Source: Chitinophaga cymbidii (lineage in GTDB: Bacteria > Bacteroidota > Bacteroidia > Chitinophagales > Chitinophagaceae). Taken from it: a stretch of 64,000 nucleotides of DNA. Positions 17,592 to 26,048 of this stretch are shown in pieces (the stretch's first letter is position 1; every line of letters begins with the position of its first letter). The stretch is from NCBI RefSeq assembly GCF_007992715.1, contig NZ_BKAU01000002.1, positions 372,001-436,000 of the forward strand, written 5' to 3'. Made by a program: the position numbers and the translations under genes. The notes below the pieces were generated by a model that did no database searches, was not told the origin of the DNA, and worked only from the letters and a program-made list of their open reading frames with translations.

Positions 17592-18713
17592 ATGCCGCAA
17601 ACCACCAGATCCACACAGCCTGCCATACTGTTGTTAGAAGATGGCACCGTTTTTCATGGTAAAGCGTTCGGAAAGATCGGCACCGCCGCCGGAGAGCTTT
17701 GTTTCAACACCGGTATGACCGGCTACCAGGAAGTGTTCACCGACCCTTCCTATAAAGGCCAGGTGCTGATCATGAACAACTGTTACGTAGGTAACTATGG
17801 AACAAAGAAAGAGGATGTGGAAAGTAGTGATGTGAAGATCAGCGGACTGATCTGCAAGAACATCGCATACAATTACTCCCGCAAGATGGCGGACGAATCA
17901 CTGGAGCAATTCCTGGTGCAGAACAACCTGGTGGCGATCCATGAGGTAGACACCCGGGCCCTCGTATCGCACATCCGCAGCAAGGGCGCGATGAACTGTA
18001 TCATTTCTTCCGAAATACTGGACGAGGCCGAGCTGAAAGCGAAGCTCACGAAAGTGCCGTCTATGGAAGGACTTGCCCTTTGCGCGGACGTTTCAACCAA
18101 AGAACCTTATTTCATCGGCGACCCGGAAGCGGAAATTCGTATAGCCGTACTGGATAACGGCGTAAAACGGAACATGCTAAAATGCCTGTCCGAAAAAGGC
18201 GCTTACCTGAAAGTGCATCCCACCGCTACCTCTTTCGAGGAATGCGAAACATTCAAGCCGCATGCTTACTTTATTTCCAACGGCCCCGGCGATCCCGCGC
18301 CGCTGACCTATGCGGTAGACACGATCAAAAAGGTGCTGGACGTGGAACGTCCGCTGTTCGGCATCTGTCTCGGACACCAGCTGCTGGCGATGGCCAACGG
18401 CATCCCCACTTATAAAATGCATCACGGCCACCGCGGCCTGAACCACCCGGTAAAGAACCTGCTCACCGGCAAATGTGAGATCACCACGCAGAACCACGGT
18501 TTCGCGATCGATGCAAAAGCGGTAGCCGCATCCGAGCATGTGGAAGTCACCCACGTGAACCTGAACGATAACTCCGTGGAAGGCATCCGCATCAAAAACA
18601 AACCGGCATTCTCCGTGCAGTACCACCCGGAATCCACGCCCGGTCCGCACGATTCCCGCTATCTGTTTGATGATTTCTTTGCGATGATCAAAGCGGATAT
18701 GAAAGGAAAATAA
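17592..18713 (+). CDS. carA: Carbamoyl-phosphate synthase small subunit
   Basis: Hydrolyses glutamine and passes ammonia to CarB for carbamoyl phosphate, the entry to pyrimidine and arginine synthesis. The 373-residue protein has the N-terminal CPSase domain (LLLEDGTVFHGKAFG, FNTGMTGYQEVFTDPSYKGQ) and a class I amidotransferase domain. C259 is the nucleophile in GICLGHQLLA; H345 and E347 are the partners in QYHPESTPGPHD. carB is not adjacent: a terminator hairpin and a long gap follow, so the large subunit must be encoded elsewhere. Confidence 0.97.
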   Translation: MPQTTRSTQPAILLLEDGTVFHGKAFGKIGTAAGELCFNTGMTGYQEVFTDPSYKGQVLIMNNCYVGNYGTKKEDVESSDVKISGLICKNIAYNYSRKMADESLEQFLVQNNLVAIHEVDTRALVSHIRSKGAMNCIISSEILDEAELKAKLTKVPSMEGLALCADVSTKEPYFIGDPEAEIRIAVLDNGVKRNMLKCLSEKGAYLKVHPTATSFEECETFKPHAYFISNGPGDPAPLTYAVDTIKKVLDVERPLFGICLGHQLLAMANGIPTYKMHHGHRGLNHPVKNLLTGKCEITTQNHGFAIDAKAVAASEHVEVTHVNLNDNSVEGIRIKNKPAFSVQYHPESTPGPHDSRYLFDDFFAMIKADMKGK

Positions 18714-18746
18714 AGACAGGCGCTGCCTGCGATATTATAAAATGAG

Positions 18747-18780
18747 AAACGGTCCTGAGGAATCAGGACCGTTTGCATTT
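18747..18780 (+). terminator. carA terminator (hairpin 1 of a duplicated module)
   Basis: AAACGGTCCTGA and TCAGGACCGTTT form a perfect 12-base stem with a GGAA loop, followed by GCATTTTAAAA. The hairpin together with the next 29 bases recurs 232 bases downstream with a different stem sequence. Confidence 0.75.
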
Positions 18781-18803
18781 TAAAATTCCACGTTATGAAA
18801 ACT
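18769..18803 (+). repeat. Direct repeat, copy 1 (hairpin-associated)
   Basis: Starts CCGTTTGCATTTTAAAATTC and continues CACGTTATGAAAACT. Copy 2 at 19001-19036 differs by a few substitutions and one inserted A. Each copy overlaps the 3' arm of a hairpin. Confidence 0.75.
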
Positions 18804-18982
18804 AGCGTTAAGGCATCATGTAATACACGACACCTCACCCTTGTCTTTTCATTACAAGACAATATTATGAAAAAAATAGATTGTCCACCTGTCAAATGTG
18901 CCGGAAATTTCCTTGAGAAGGGTCTGAATATAAATGCAATCGGTTGGATCGTGGAAAATCCGGAGAATGTGGGAAAAAAAAT

Positions 18983-19004
18983 ACGGCTCTGTGAACAGAG
19001 CCGT
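18983..19004 (+). terminator. Hairpin 2 of the duplicated module
   Basis: ACGGCTCTG and CAGAGCCGT form a 9-base stem with a TGAA loop, followed by TTGCCTTTATAAATT. Structurally like the carA terminator but with different stem bases, which implies selection for the fold or an independent origin. Confidence 0.6.
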
Positions 19005-19036
19005 TTGCCTTTATAAATTCCACGTTATGAAAAACT
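19001..19036 (+). repeat. Direct repeat, copy 2 (hairpin-associated)
   Basis: Starts CCGTTTGCCTTTATAAATTC and continues CACGTTATGAAAAACT, matching copy 1 at 18769-18803. Confidence 0.75.
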
Positions 19037-19684
19037 GATACAAAAATATGTTATTTAGCTAAAACGTTTTAGTTTGTCGCCGTCTTTTTACATAATGTTG
19101 ATAATGCAAAGGTCGGGCCATTTTCCCATTTGTCAAAATTATACAAGTTAAATTTTTGCTAAGCAGGTTTAGAAATTTGTTCAACATGTATTTTTAATTT
19201 TACTATTTGTCTACTTTAATTCCTTTGCGTATCGATTACACAGTAAAAGTAGACAATAAAATCAAATTACAAAACTATATTTCATTAAAAAATCAGAATG
19301 ACGGTCAAAAAAAGTCATATAGAATTATTTTTAATTCAAATAACTGGTATTGACAAGGCTTCCAGGCGATCTTTTTTGAAATATGATTTTTGTCATGTTT
19401 TTAAAGAATAATGCTTTTTTAACACGATTTTGCGGATTTTTATCTGAATTGATATAACTGCCGCCTCCGCTTTTTCGCTAAAAAACATCCATATCTCCCT
19501 TTTCTTCCTCAAAGAACATATTTAACAACTATAGCAATTCTGCATTAGTGTGATTTCCCGTTCTCTTTGCGGCCAGCTTGCTGAAACATGTGGCGGTATT
19601 TTTTCAGTAACCGCCGACATGTACTATAACCGGCGCCGGTGCTGTATTGTTGCACGGCCAGTGTTACCATTGAATTAATAACGC
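19037..19684. other. AT-rich intergenic region between carA and an aminotransferase
   Basis: About 650 bases between convergent genes with no credible reading frame. It holds the 14-base palindrome CTAAAACGTTTTAG (19059-19072), an 11-base inverted repeat (19207-19217 and 19246-19256) and a hairpin-like GGCGGT...ACCGCC near 19591-19614. The 12-mer CATTAGTGTGAT (19543-19554) is also found at 45633-45644. Base composition is clearly more AT-rich than the flanking genes. Confidence 0.7.
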
Positions 19685-20878
19685 CTATGCCTTCCCCGGG
19701 TACACTTCCAGCGCTTTGGCCAGCGTTTCCATCGCTTTGGCAATGCTTTCCCGGTTCAGCACGTACGCCAGCCGCACTTCCTGCCTGCCGAGCCCGGCCG
19801 TGGCATAAAAGCCGGTCGCCGGCGCCAGCATTACCGTTTGTCCTTCATGCGAGAAAGATTCCAGCAGCCACTGGCAGAACTTGTCCGCATTATCGATCGG
19901 TAAACGGGCAATGGCATAGAAAGCGCCGCCCGGATTGGGACAAAACACACCCGGTATCCTGTTCAGCAATTCCACCAGCAGGTCCCGGCGCGCCTGGTAC
20001 TCGGCCTTGATCCCGTCGAAATAATCATCGGGCAGGTCTACCGCCGCTTCCGCCGCGATCTGTGCAAAGCTCGGCGGGCTGAGGCGCGCCTGCGCGAATT
20101 TCATCACGGAGTCCAGTATCTCCCGGTTGTGGGTCACCACCGCGCCAATGCGGCCGCCGCAGGCGCTGTAACGCTTGGAGATGGTGTCGAATACCACTAC
20201 ATGGTTATCCATGCCCGTCAGGTTCAGCGCGGAAATATTCTCGCCGTCGTAGCAGAACTCCCGGTAAGCCTCGTCAGAAAAGAGGAAAAGGTTATGTTTC
20301 AGGCAGATCTCCTTCAGCACTTCCATTTCCGCGCGGCTGTACAGGTAGCCGGTGGGGTTGTTGGGGTTGCAGATAAGGATCGCGCGGGTCTTTGGCGTGA
20401 TGAGTTTTTCAAACTCGCCGATAGGGGGGAGCGCAAAGCCATTGTCGATATAAGAAGTCACCGGCACCACGTTCACATTGGCTTCCACGGCAAAGCCGTT
20501 GTAATTGGCGTAAAACGGTTCGGGGATGATCACTTCGTCGCCGGGATTCAGGCAGGCCATGAAACCGAACAGGATCGCTTCGGAGCCACCGGTGGTTACA
20601 ATGATCTCGGTATGGTCCACCGTAATGTCAAACTTCGCATAATAGCCCGTCAGCTTGCGGCGGTAACTTTCATTGCCCGCGCTGTGGCTGTATTCCAGTA
20701 TTTTGAATTCCGACTGCCGTACCGCGTCCAGCACGGGTTTGGGCGTTTCAATATCAGGCTGCCCGATATTGAGGTGATACACGGTTATACCTTTCTTTTT
20801 TGCTGCTTCCGCATAGGGTACCAGCTTACGGATGGGAGAGGGCGGCATGGCCTGTCCACGTTGACTGATGTTCGGCAT
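19685..20878 (-). CDS. PLP-dependent class I aminotransferase
   Basis: Fold-type I aminotransferase of the aspartate/aromatic family; the exact substrate cannot be told from sequence. The 397-residue protein begins MPNISQRGQAMPPSPIRKLV. It has the cofactor features NPNNPTGYLYSRAEM, SDEAYREF and the Schiff-base lysine K235 in TISKRYSACGGRIG, with the C-terminal Arg in EVRLAYVLNRE for the substrate carboxylate. It is transcribed away from the DUF1573 gene's terminator, from a TAnnTTTG element at 20910-20903. Confidence 0.95.
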   Translation of the reverse strand: MPNISQRGQAMPPSPIRKLVPYAEAAKKKGITVYHLNIGQPDIETPKPVLDAVRQSEFKILEYSHSAGNESYRRKLTGYYAKFDITVDHTEIIVTTGGSEAILFGFMACLNPGDEVIIPEPFYANYNGFAVEANVNVVPVTSYIDNGFALPPIGEFEKLITPKTRAILICNPNNPTGYLYSRAEMEVLKEICLKHNLFLFSDEAYREFCYDGENISALNLTGMDNHVVVFDTISKRYSACGGRIGAVVTHNREILDSVMKFAQARLSPPSFAQIAAEAAVDLPDDYFDGIKAEYQARRDLLVELLNRIPGVFCPNPGGAFYAIARLPIDNADKFCQWLLESFSHEGQTVMLAPATGFYATAGLGRQEVRLAYVLNRESIAKAMETLAKALEVYPGKA

Positions 20879-20902
20879 TGTTGGTTAGTTGATTTTGCGA
20901 TG

Positions 20903-20910
20903 CAAATGTA
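20903..20910 (-). promoter_or_regulatory. Candidate aminotransferase promoter -7 element
   Basis: Reads TACATTTG on the minus strand, 24 bases before the start codon. Confidence 0.5.
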
Positions 20911-20931
20911 AGACAAGTGGGAGCACTACAA

Positions 20932-20970
20932 CAAAAAAAGCCTCCTGACCAGCGATCAGGAGGCTTTCGT
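20932..20970 (-). terminator. Terminator of the DUF1573 gene
   Basis: On the minus strand, AAAGCCTCCTGATC and the complementary GACCAGGAGGCTTT-type arms form a stem of about 11 bases followed by a run of T. It ends just before the promoter of the aminotransferase gene. Confidence 0.8.
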
Positions 20971-20984
20971 AAGCACTTTTATGA

Positions 20985-21386
20985 TTAGTTCTCGACCGTA
21001 CCGGTGAGGATCAATTCTTTTTCCTGGTCTACGCCTTTCAGCTTGAGGTATACCGTTTTGGTAGGCTTGCCTACCGCGTTCGCGCTGTAGGTGGCGGTGA
21101 TCTTGCCGGATTTGCCGGGCAGGATCGGCTCTACCGTCCAGTTAGGCACAGTACAGCCACAGCTGGCCTTCGCAGCTTCGATCAGCACGGGTTCCTTGGA
21201 TATATTGGTGAATTCGAAAGTAACTGTAACGGGTTTGTTGAACTTCGTAGTGCCGAAATCCACCGTTTCTTTCTTGAACTTCAATTTCAGGTCAACCGGA
21301 TTTTTTGAACCTGCACCCTGAGACTGTGCCCAAACTGCTGTTGTTAACAACAAGCTTGCAAATAGGGATAAGATAAACTTTTTCAT
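20985..21386 (-). CDS. Secreted DUF1573 domain protein
   Basis: A 133-residue protein with a signal peptide (MKKFILSLFASLLLTTAVWA, cleavage after AWA-type site near residue 20) and a DUF1573 Ig-like domain. The hallmarks are VDFGTTKFNKPVTVTFEFTN, the cysteine pair in ASCGCTVP and ILPGKSGKITATY. Such proteins are common and often multiple in Bacteroidota; their molecular role is not established. Single gene with its own promoter and terminator. Confidence 0.92.
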   Translation of the reverse strand: MKKFILSLFASLLLTTAVWAQSQGAGSKNPVDLKLKFKKETVDFGTTKFNKPVTVTFEFTNISKEPVLIEAAKASCGCTVPNWTVEPILPGKSGKITATYSANAVGKPTKTVYLKLKGVDQEKELILTGTVEN

Positions 21387-21447
21387 CTTGTATTATTTGG
21401 TTTTAAAACGATTTGGTTAAAACAATAGTTTTCTACCAGTTCCAGAA

Positions 21448-21455
21448 CAAATTTA
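21448..21455 (-). promoter_or_regulatory. Candidate promoter of the DUF1573 gene
   Basis: Reads TAAATTTG on the minus strand, 61 bases before the start codon. Confidence 0.45.
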
Positions 21456-21558
21456 CGGCCAAAATTTTAACCGGGAGTATCAAGATATTAAAAAATTCTT
21501 AAAAACTTAATTATTTCGGCTAAATCGTATTCGGATTTACCCATTCATCATTTTCCGT

Positions 21559-21566
21559 TACATTTG
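21559..21566 (+). promoter_or_regulatory. Candidate promoter of the E1 gene
   Basis: TACATTTG matches TAnnTTTG and ends 19 bases before the ATG at 21586. Confidence 0.5.
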
Positions 21567-21585
21567 TGCTTTAACCAGGTACGGC

Positions 21586-23985
21586 ATGATCGAAAACAAC
21601 GAATTAGCTATGAATATGCAGAGCCAGTTATCATTTGAAGAGTTCCGGAAGGAAGTCCTGAATGATTACCGGCAAGCCTGTATCAGCAGGGAAGTAAGCT
21701 TGCTCGGGCGCCGGGAAGTATTGACCGGCAAGGCGAAGTTTGGCATTTTTGGTGATGGAAAGGAAGTAGCGCAGATCGCGATGGCGAAATATTTCAAGCC
21801 GGGCGATTTCCGTTCAGGATACTACCGGGACCAGACCTTTGCTTTTGCCAGCGGCATTGCTACGGTTGAACAGTTTTTCTCGCAGTTGTATGCTGATCCG
21901 GACATTACCAATGATCCCTTTTCCGCCGGCCGGCAGATGAACGCCCATTTTGCCACGCCCAATGTAGATATGGAAGGCAACTGGCTGAATATCGCCGGGA
22001 TGAAGAACACCGCGGCAGATATGGCGCCAACGGCCGCCCAGATGCCGCGCGCGCTGGGGCTCGCGTTCGCTTCCAAACTGTTCCGCGAAGTGCCGGAACT
22101 GGAGCAATACAGCCACCTTTCCAGCCACGGCAACGAAGTTTGTTTCGCTACTATCGGCGACGCCTCTACGAGCGAAGGGCACTTCTGGGAAACCATCAAT
22201 GCGGCGGGCGTACTGCAGGTACCGCTGGCCGTGTTCGTGTGGGACGACGGCTACGGCATTTCCGTCCCCCGCAAGTACCAGACCACCAAAGGCTCTATCA
22301 GCGAGGTGCTGGAAGGGTTTAAAAAGAATGGCAATTCCAACGGCATAGAGATATATAATGTAAAGGGATGGGATTACGCCGGCCTTTGCGAAACCTTTGA
22401 GGAAGGGATACGCAAAGCCCGCGAGAACCATGTGCCCGTGCTGTTCCATGTGGAAGAGATCACGCAGCCGCAGGGGCACTCCACCTCCGGCTCCCACGAG
22501 CGCTACAAAAGCAAGGAGCGCCTCGCCTGGGAAAAAGAATTCGACTGCAACGGGAAGATGCGCCAGTGGCTGCTGGAAAACGCGCTGGCGGAAGAAGAGC
22601 TGCTGCGCGGCATTGAAGCGGAAGCCAAAGTTGTTGCGCAGGAAGGACGTAAAAAGGCGTGGGACAAATACATAGCCCCCATCCGCGAACAGGTGCAGGT
22701 ATTCATCGGCGTATGCCAGTCCATCGTGGAAGAAGGAAGGGGAGATACCGGCTTCGTTTCACAGCAGATACAGGAGCTGTCCGCCAACCGCGAGCCGCAA
22801 CGGCGGGACATCCTGAAAGCCGCCGCGCATATCCTGTTCAAACATCCGCGCAATTTTTCACCGGCGCTGGATGAATTGCAGGCGTATTACGACCGGCAGC
22901 TGGCCGCGGAAAAAGAGAACTATAATACTTTCCTCTATGCTACCGGCCCCAACTCCGTGCTCGAAGTGCCGGAGGTGCCCGCCGTATATGCGGACAACGC
23001 GCCGGTGGTGAATGGATATGAAGTACTGAATAAATATTTTGACCAGCTTTTCAGCTATCATCCGCTGGTATTTGCTTTCGGTGAAGACGTAGGCAAGATC
23101 GGGGATGTGAACCAGGGCTTTGCCGGTTTGCAGCAGAAGCATGGTAAAACACGTATAGCCGATACCGGTATCCGTGAGCTGACCATCATGGGGCAGGGCA
23201 TCGGCATGGCATTGCGCGGGTTGCGCCCTATTGCGGAGATCCAGTACCTGGACTACATGCTGTACGGCCTGCAACCTCTCAGCGACGATGTGGCCTCGCT
23301 GCAATACCGCACCAAAGGCACGCAGTTTTGTCCCATTATCGTACGCACCCGCGGGCACCGCCTCGAAGGTATCTGGCACTCCGGCTCGCCCATGGGCATG
23401 ATCATCAACTCCCTGCGCGGCATGCACATCTGCGTGCCCCGCAACATGGTGCAGGCCGCCGGCATGTACAATACGCTGCTGCAGGCAAAGGAGCCCGCCA
23501 TCATGATCGAATCGCTCAACGGTTACCGCCTGAAAGAGCGGCTGCCGGAGAACCTGAAAGAATTCACCGTTCCGCTCGGCATTCCGGAAGTGCTGCACAG
23601 CGGTACAGATATCACCATCGTGTCCTACGGCTCCACGCTGCGGATCATAGAAGAAGCCATGCAAACGCTGGAACAGATGAACATCTCCTGCGAGCTGATC
23701 GATGTGCAGACGCTGTTGCCGTTCGACATCCATCATTCCATCATCGGATCACTGAAGAAAACAAACCGTATTCTTTTTGTGGATGAAGACGTACCGGGCG
23801 GCGGCACGGCATACATGTTCCAGCAGGTGATGGAAGTGCAGGGCGGCTACCGCTGGCTGGATGTGGCGCCGCGCACACTCGCGGCACAGGCGCACCGGCC
23901 CGCTTACGGTTCCGACGGAGATTATTTCTCCAAACCCAATGTGGAAGACGTGGTGAAAATAGTGGCAGACATGATCAGGGAGTAG
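21586..23985 (+). CDS. 2-oxoacid dehydrogenase E1, fused alpha and beta subunits
   Basis: Thiamine-diphosphate E1 of a branched-chain 2-oxoacid or pyruvate dehydrogenase complex. It decarboxylates the 2-oxoacid and acylates the lipoyl group of E2. The 799-residue protein is a fusion. The alpha half (about 1-400) carries the ThDP motif [20 protein letters not shown] with [14 protein letters not shown]. The beta half (about 465-799) carries [37 protein letters not shown] and the C-terminal [10 protein letters not shown]2 and E3 are not nearby. An alternative start at 21610 (MNMQSQ) is possible. The branched-chain type is favoured but not certain. Confidence 0.93.
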   Translation: MIENNELAMNMQSQLSFEEFRKEVLNDYRQACISREVSLLGRREVLTGKAKFGIFGDGKEVAQIAMAKYFKPGDFRSGYYRDQTFAFASGIATVEQFFSQLYADPDITNDPFSAGRQMNAHFATPNVDMEGNWLNIAGMKNTAADMAPTAAQMPRALGLAFASKLFREVPELEQYSHLSSHGNEVCFATIGDASTSEGHFWETINAAGVLQVPLAVFVWDDGYGISVPRKYQTTKGSISEVLEGFKKNGNSNGIEIYNVKGWDYAGLCETFEEGIRKARENHVPVLFHVEEITQPQGHSTSGSHERYKSKERLAWEKEFDCNGKMRQWLLENALAEEELLRGIEAEAKVVAQEGRKKAWDKYIAPIREQVQVFIGVCQSIVEEGRGDTGFVSQQIQELSANREPQRRDILKAAAHILFKHPRNFSPALDELQAYYDRQLAAEKENYNTFLYATGPNSVLEVPEVPAVYADNAPVVNGYEVLNKYFDQLFSYHPLVFAFGEDVGKIGDVNQGFAGLQQKHGKTRIADTGIRELTIMGQGIGMALRGLRPIAEIQYLDYMLYGLQPLSDDVASLQYRTKGTQFCPIIVRTRGHRLEGIWHSGSPMGMIINSLRGMHICVPRNMVQAAGMYNTLLQAKEPAIMIESLNGYRLKERLPENLKEFTVPLGIPEVLHSGTDITIVSYGSTLRIIEEAMQTLEQMNISCELIDVQTLLPFDIHHSIIGSLKKTNRILFVDEDVPGGGTAYMFQQVMEVQGGYRWLDVAPRTLAAQAHRPAYGSDGDYFSKPNVEDVVKIVADMIRE

Positions 23986-24016
23986 CATCCTGCATAATAT
24001 TTTTTATCAAAGGAGC

Positions 24017-24043
24017 GCCCCCTGTAACTTATACAGGGGGCGT
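24017..24043 (+). other. Hairpin between E1 and dnaJ-like gene
   Basis: CGCCCCCTGTA and TACAGGGGGCG form a perfect 11-base stem with an ACTTA loop, followed by TGTTGTTG rather than a U-tract. A weak terminator or an mRNA-stability element. Confidence 0.55.
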
Positions 24044-24067
24044 GTTGTTGTAGCGATTACCAGGCAT

Positions 24068-24994
24068 ATGGAATACAAGGATTATTACAAGATACTCGGC
24101 GTGGATAAAAAGGCCAGCGCCGCAGACATCAAGAAAGCATACCGCAAGCTGGCCGTGAAATATCATCCCGACAAAAATCCGGATGACAAGCTTGCGGAAG
24201 AGAAGTTCAAGGAGCTGAACGAAGCGTATGAAGTATTGAGCGATGAAGAAAAGCGGAAGAAATACGACGAGTTCGGGGAGAACTGGAAATATTATGAACA
24301 GGGCGGCGGCGGCAACACCGGCGATTTTGACTGGGGCCGCTGGCGGGGTCAGGGTGGCGGTCAGCAGCAATACGAAGATATATTCGGTGAAGGCGGGCAG
24401 TTTTCTGATTTCTTCGAGCATTTGTTCGGCGGCGGTTTCAGAAGCCGCGGCCAGCAGGGCCGTACGCGCACGCGCAAGGGCACGGACCTGCATGCCACCA
24501 TGCAGGTAGGCTTGCAGGATGTGTATACCGGCGCCACGAAGCAGATAGAAGTAAACGGACAAAAGCTCAATCTTAAAATAAAACCTGGTACTTACCAGGG
24601 GCAGGTGCTGCGCCTGAAAGGCAAGGGGCATCCGGGGCGCAACGGCGGGGAGCCCGGCGACCTGTTGCTGGAGATCGGTATTGCCGAAGATCCGCGGTAC
24701 GAGCTGAAGGGAAAGGACGTGTACCTGGAATTGCCGCTAGACCTGTATACTGCTGTGCTCGGCGGGAAAGTACCGGTAGCTGTGCCGGGAAGCCCTTTGC
24801 AGTTAAGCATTCCCGCGGGAACAGACGGCGGCCGTTTATTCCGTTTGAAAGGGAAGGGATTGCCCGCGCCGGAAGGCGGCCGGGAAACGCCGGGAGATTT
24901 TTATGTGAAGGTGCGCATTACCGTGCCCAAGCAGCTGTCTGACGAAGAAAAAGAATTGTTTACGCGGCTGTCGAAGCTCGGGGGAAATAAATAA
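24068..24994 (+). CDS. cbpA: DnaJ C-terminal domain protein, CbpA-like
   Basis: Hsp40 co-chaperone that stimulates DnaK. The 308-residue protein has an N-terminal J domain (residues 4-69) with the HPD tripeptide in [10 protein letters not shown], a Gly/Phe-rich linker (about 80-130), and the C-terminal substrate domains. No CxxCxGxG zinc repeats are present, so it is a type II (CbpA/DnaJB) rather than true DnaJ. Symbol assigned by architecture; DNA binding is not shown. It stands alone downstream of E1. Confidence 0.9.
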   Translation: MEYKDYYKILGVDKKASAADIKKAYRKLAVKYHPDKNPDDKLAEEKFKELNEAYEVLSDEEKRKKYDEFGENWKYYEQGGGGNTGDFDWGRWRGQGGGQQQYEDIFGEGGQFSDFFEHLFGGGFRSRGQQGRTRTRKGTDLHATMQVGLQDVYTGATKQIEVNGQKLNLKIKPGTYQGQVLRLKGKGHPGRNGGEPGDLLLEIGIAEDPRYELKGKDVYLELPLDLYTAVLGGKVPVAVPGSPLQLSIPAGTDGGRLFRLKGKGLPAPEGGRETPGDFYVKVRITVPKQLSDEEKELFTRLSKLGGNK

Positions 24995-25224
24995 CAAGCG
25001 GTTAATCAGGATAAAAAGCCCTCCTCTTTTTTTATTCTGACATAATTGTTCATTCTACTTTATAAATAACTTTCCTGCAATTATTTACGTGTTCATTTTT
25101 ACGCGCTGTTCATTCTCTGTTCATTATTCGCGCCTGTATGCACCGGATAAGGTAATCGTATATCTTGCATCTGTATCAACGATACATTAACGAAGATCAA
25201 AATTGCTTAGACGGTTCAAATAGG

Positions 25225-25271
25225 CTGAAAATGGAGGCCGTTCCGAAGGGAGGCGGCCTCTTCAGTTTTTT
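25225..25271 (+). terminator. Orphan terminator-like hairpin
   Basis: GAGGCCG and CGGCCTC form the main stem, CTGAA and TTCAG extend it at the base, and six T follow. It lies 231 bases after the nearest upstream gene, so it may end either that transcript or a small RNA. Confidence 0.6.
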
Positions 25272-25447
25272 GAACGCGCGGCATAATATCCATAATATCA
25301 TGGCAAATTTTTTCTTTTGATACAGATCGTGTAACTTTAGATAACCGGTTCTTCCCGGTGTACTTTCTCCTTTAGCTTCCTTTTAAAAAGAATTGTTAGC
25401 CTTGCCCTGCGGGCAACTACCATCAACTGCCATTGATATATGCGTGC

Positions 25448-25491
25448 ATTAGACATGAAACATGAGAGCGCCACAGCGCGTATTGTCTAAT
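25448..25491 (+). promoter_or_regulatory. Stem-loop in the leader of the small zinc-ribbon gene
   Basis: ATTAGACA and TGTCTAAT form an outer 8-base stem, and GCGC-CACA-GCGC an inner hairpin. The element ends 27 bases before the start codon at 25519, so it could control translation or mRNA stability. Confidence 0.35.
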
Positions 25492-25518
25492 TAATCTAAT
25501 AGCGTTAAAGAACCTATT

Positions 25519-25770
25519 ATGGAAGCAAGATGTATCAGATGCAGCAACATTGTGCATTCACACAAAAAGATCTCCGAAAGCCGCTGCAAATGCGGCGGTC
25601 AATTGCAAAGGATGCGTTTCATCCGTTTGATCGAAGGCCAGCACCCGCTTGGCAAAGAACATAATATTGAACTGAACGGCAAGCTCTGCTATGGCACCTA
25701 CCGCTCGGTGTACGGCAACTTTATTATCGACCGGGTCAATAATACTTTTTTACGGGTGGATATGGCGTAG
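25519..25770 (+). CDS. Small zinc-ribbon protein, function unknown
   Basis: An 83-residue protein not recognised as a named family. The N-terminus has C5-x2-C8 and C23-x-C25 (MEARCIRCS; SRCKCGGQ), consistent with one zinc site. It is followed by a basic stretch (LQRMRFIRLIEGQHPLGKEH) and a C-terminal part GTYRSVYGNFIIDRVNNTFL that looks folded. No signal peptide. It stands alone, with a structured leader upstream and a tandem repeat downstream. Confidence 0.7.
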   Translation: MEARCIRCSNIVHSHKKISESRCKCGGQLQRMRFIRLIEGQHPLGKEHNIELNGKLCYGTYRSVYGNFIIDRVNNTFLRVDMA

Positions 25771-26048
25771 CCTGCAAACGATACGGCGGAGGCAAACGCG
25801 CATGATGCCGCCGCCTCTGGAGCTTTCGGGCGAAGCGTCCTGCTGCAACGAATGCCTCGCATATGACGGTAAAGAATTTGCAGTGTTAAATACTGCACTC
25901 ATCTGTCATATATAACCACGAAGAATCTACTGCGGTAAACCTTGCACGCATCTGTCATATATAACCGCAAAGAATCTACTGCAATAAACCCTGCATGCAT
26001 ATGTTGTGATGAAATCCTGTAAATTTATCCCTCATCATCAACATACCC
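25771..26048. other. Intergenic region containing a tandem repeat
   Basis: A 278-base region before the dehydrogenase gene. Apart from three imperfect 49-base repeats (25860-26004) nothing else is seen; a plus-strand frame through it lacks coding character. Confidence 0.6.
25860..26004 (+). repeat. Three tandem imperfect 47-49 base repeats
   Basis: Units at 25860-25906 (47 bases, diverged), 25907-25955 and 25956-26004 (49 bases each, close copies). The conserved core reads CATATATAACC, then AAGAATCTACTGC, AAACC and TGCA-GCAT. The array ends 44 bases before the start of the D-2-hydroxyacid dehydrogenase gene. Confidence 0.85.

Larger units (their letters stand above)
24995..25518. other. Gene-poor region with GTTCATT repeats and hairpins
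   Basis: About 520 bases with no credible gene. It contains a T-run after the dnaJ-like gene (25026-25034), four GTTCATT copies (25048, 25091, 25108, 25119), a terminator-like hairpin at 25225-25271 and a stem-loop at 25448-25491 just upstream of the next gene. Confidence 0.65.

Noticed and set aside
18795..19016. 73-codon frame between the two hairpin modules, e.g. as a peptide precursor
   Set aside because: It starts inside one repeat and ends in the hairpin of the other, has no convincing motif and would put a terminator inside its own coding region.
25691..25915. 74-codon frame overlapping the small zinc-ribbon gene and the tandem repeat
   Set aside because: It overlaps a better-supported gene in another frame and runs into the noncoding repeat.
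25860..26004. CRISPR array
   Set aside because: Only three units in direct contact with a 49-base period and no variable spacers between identical repeats; no cas genes.
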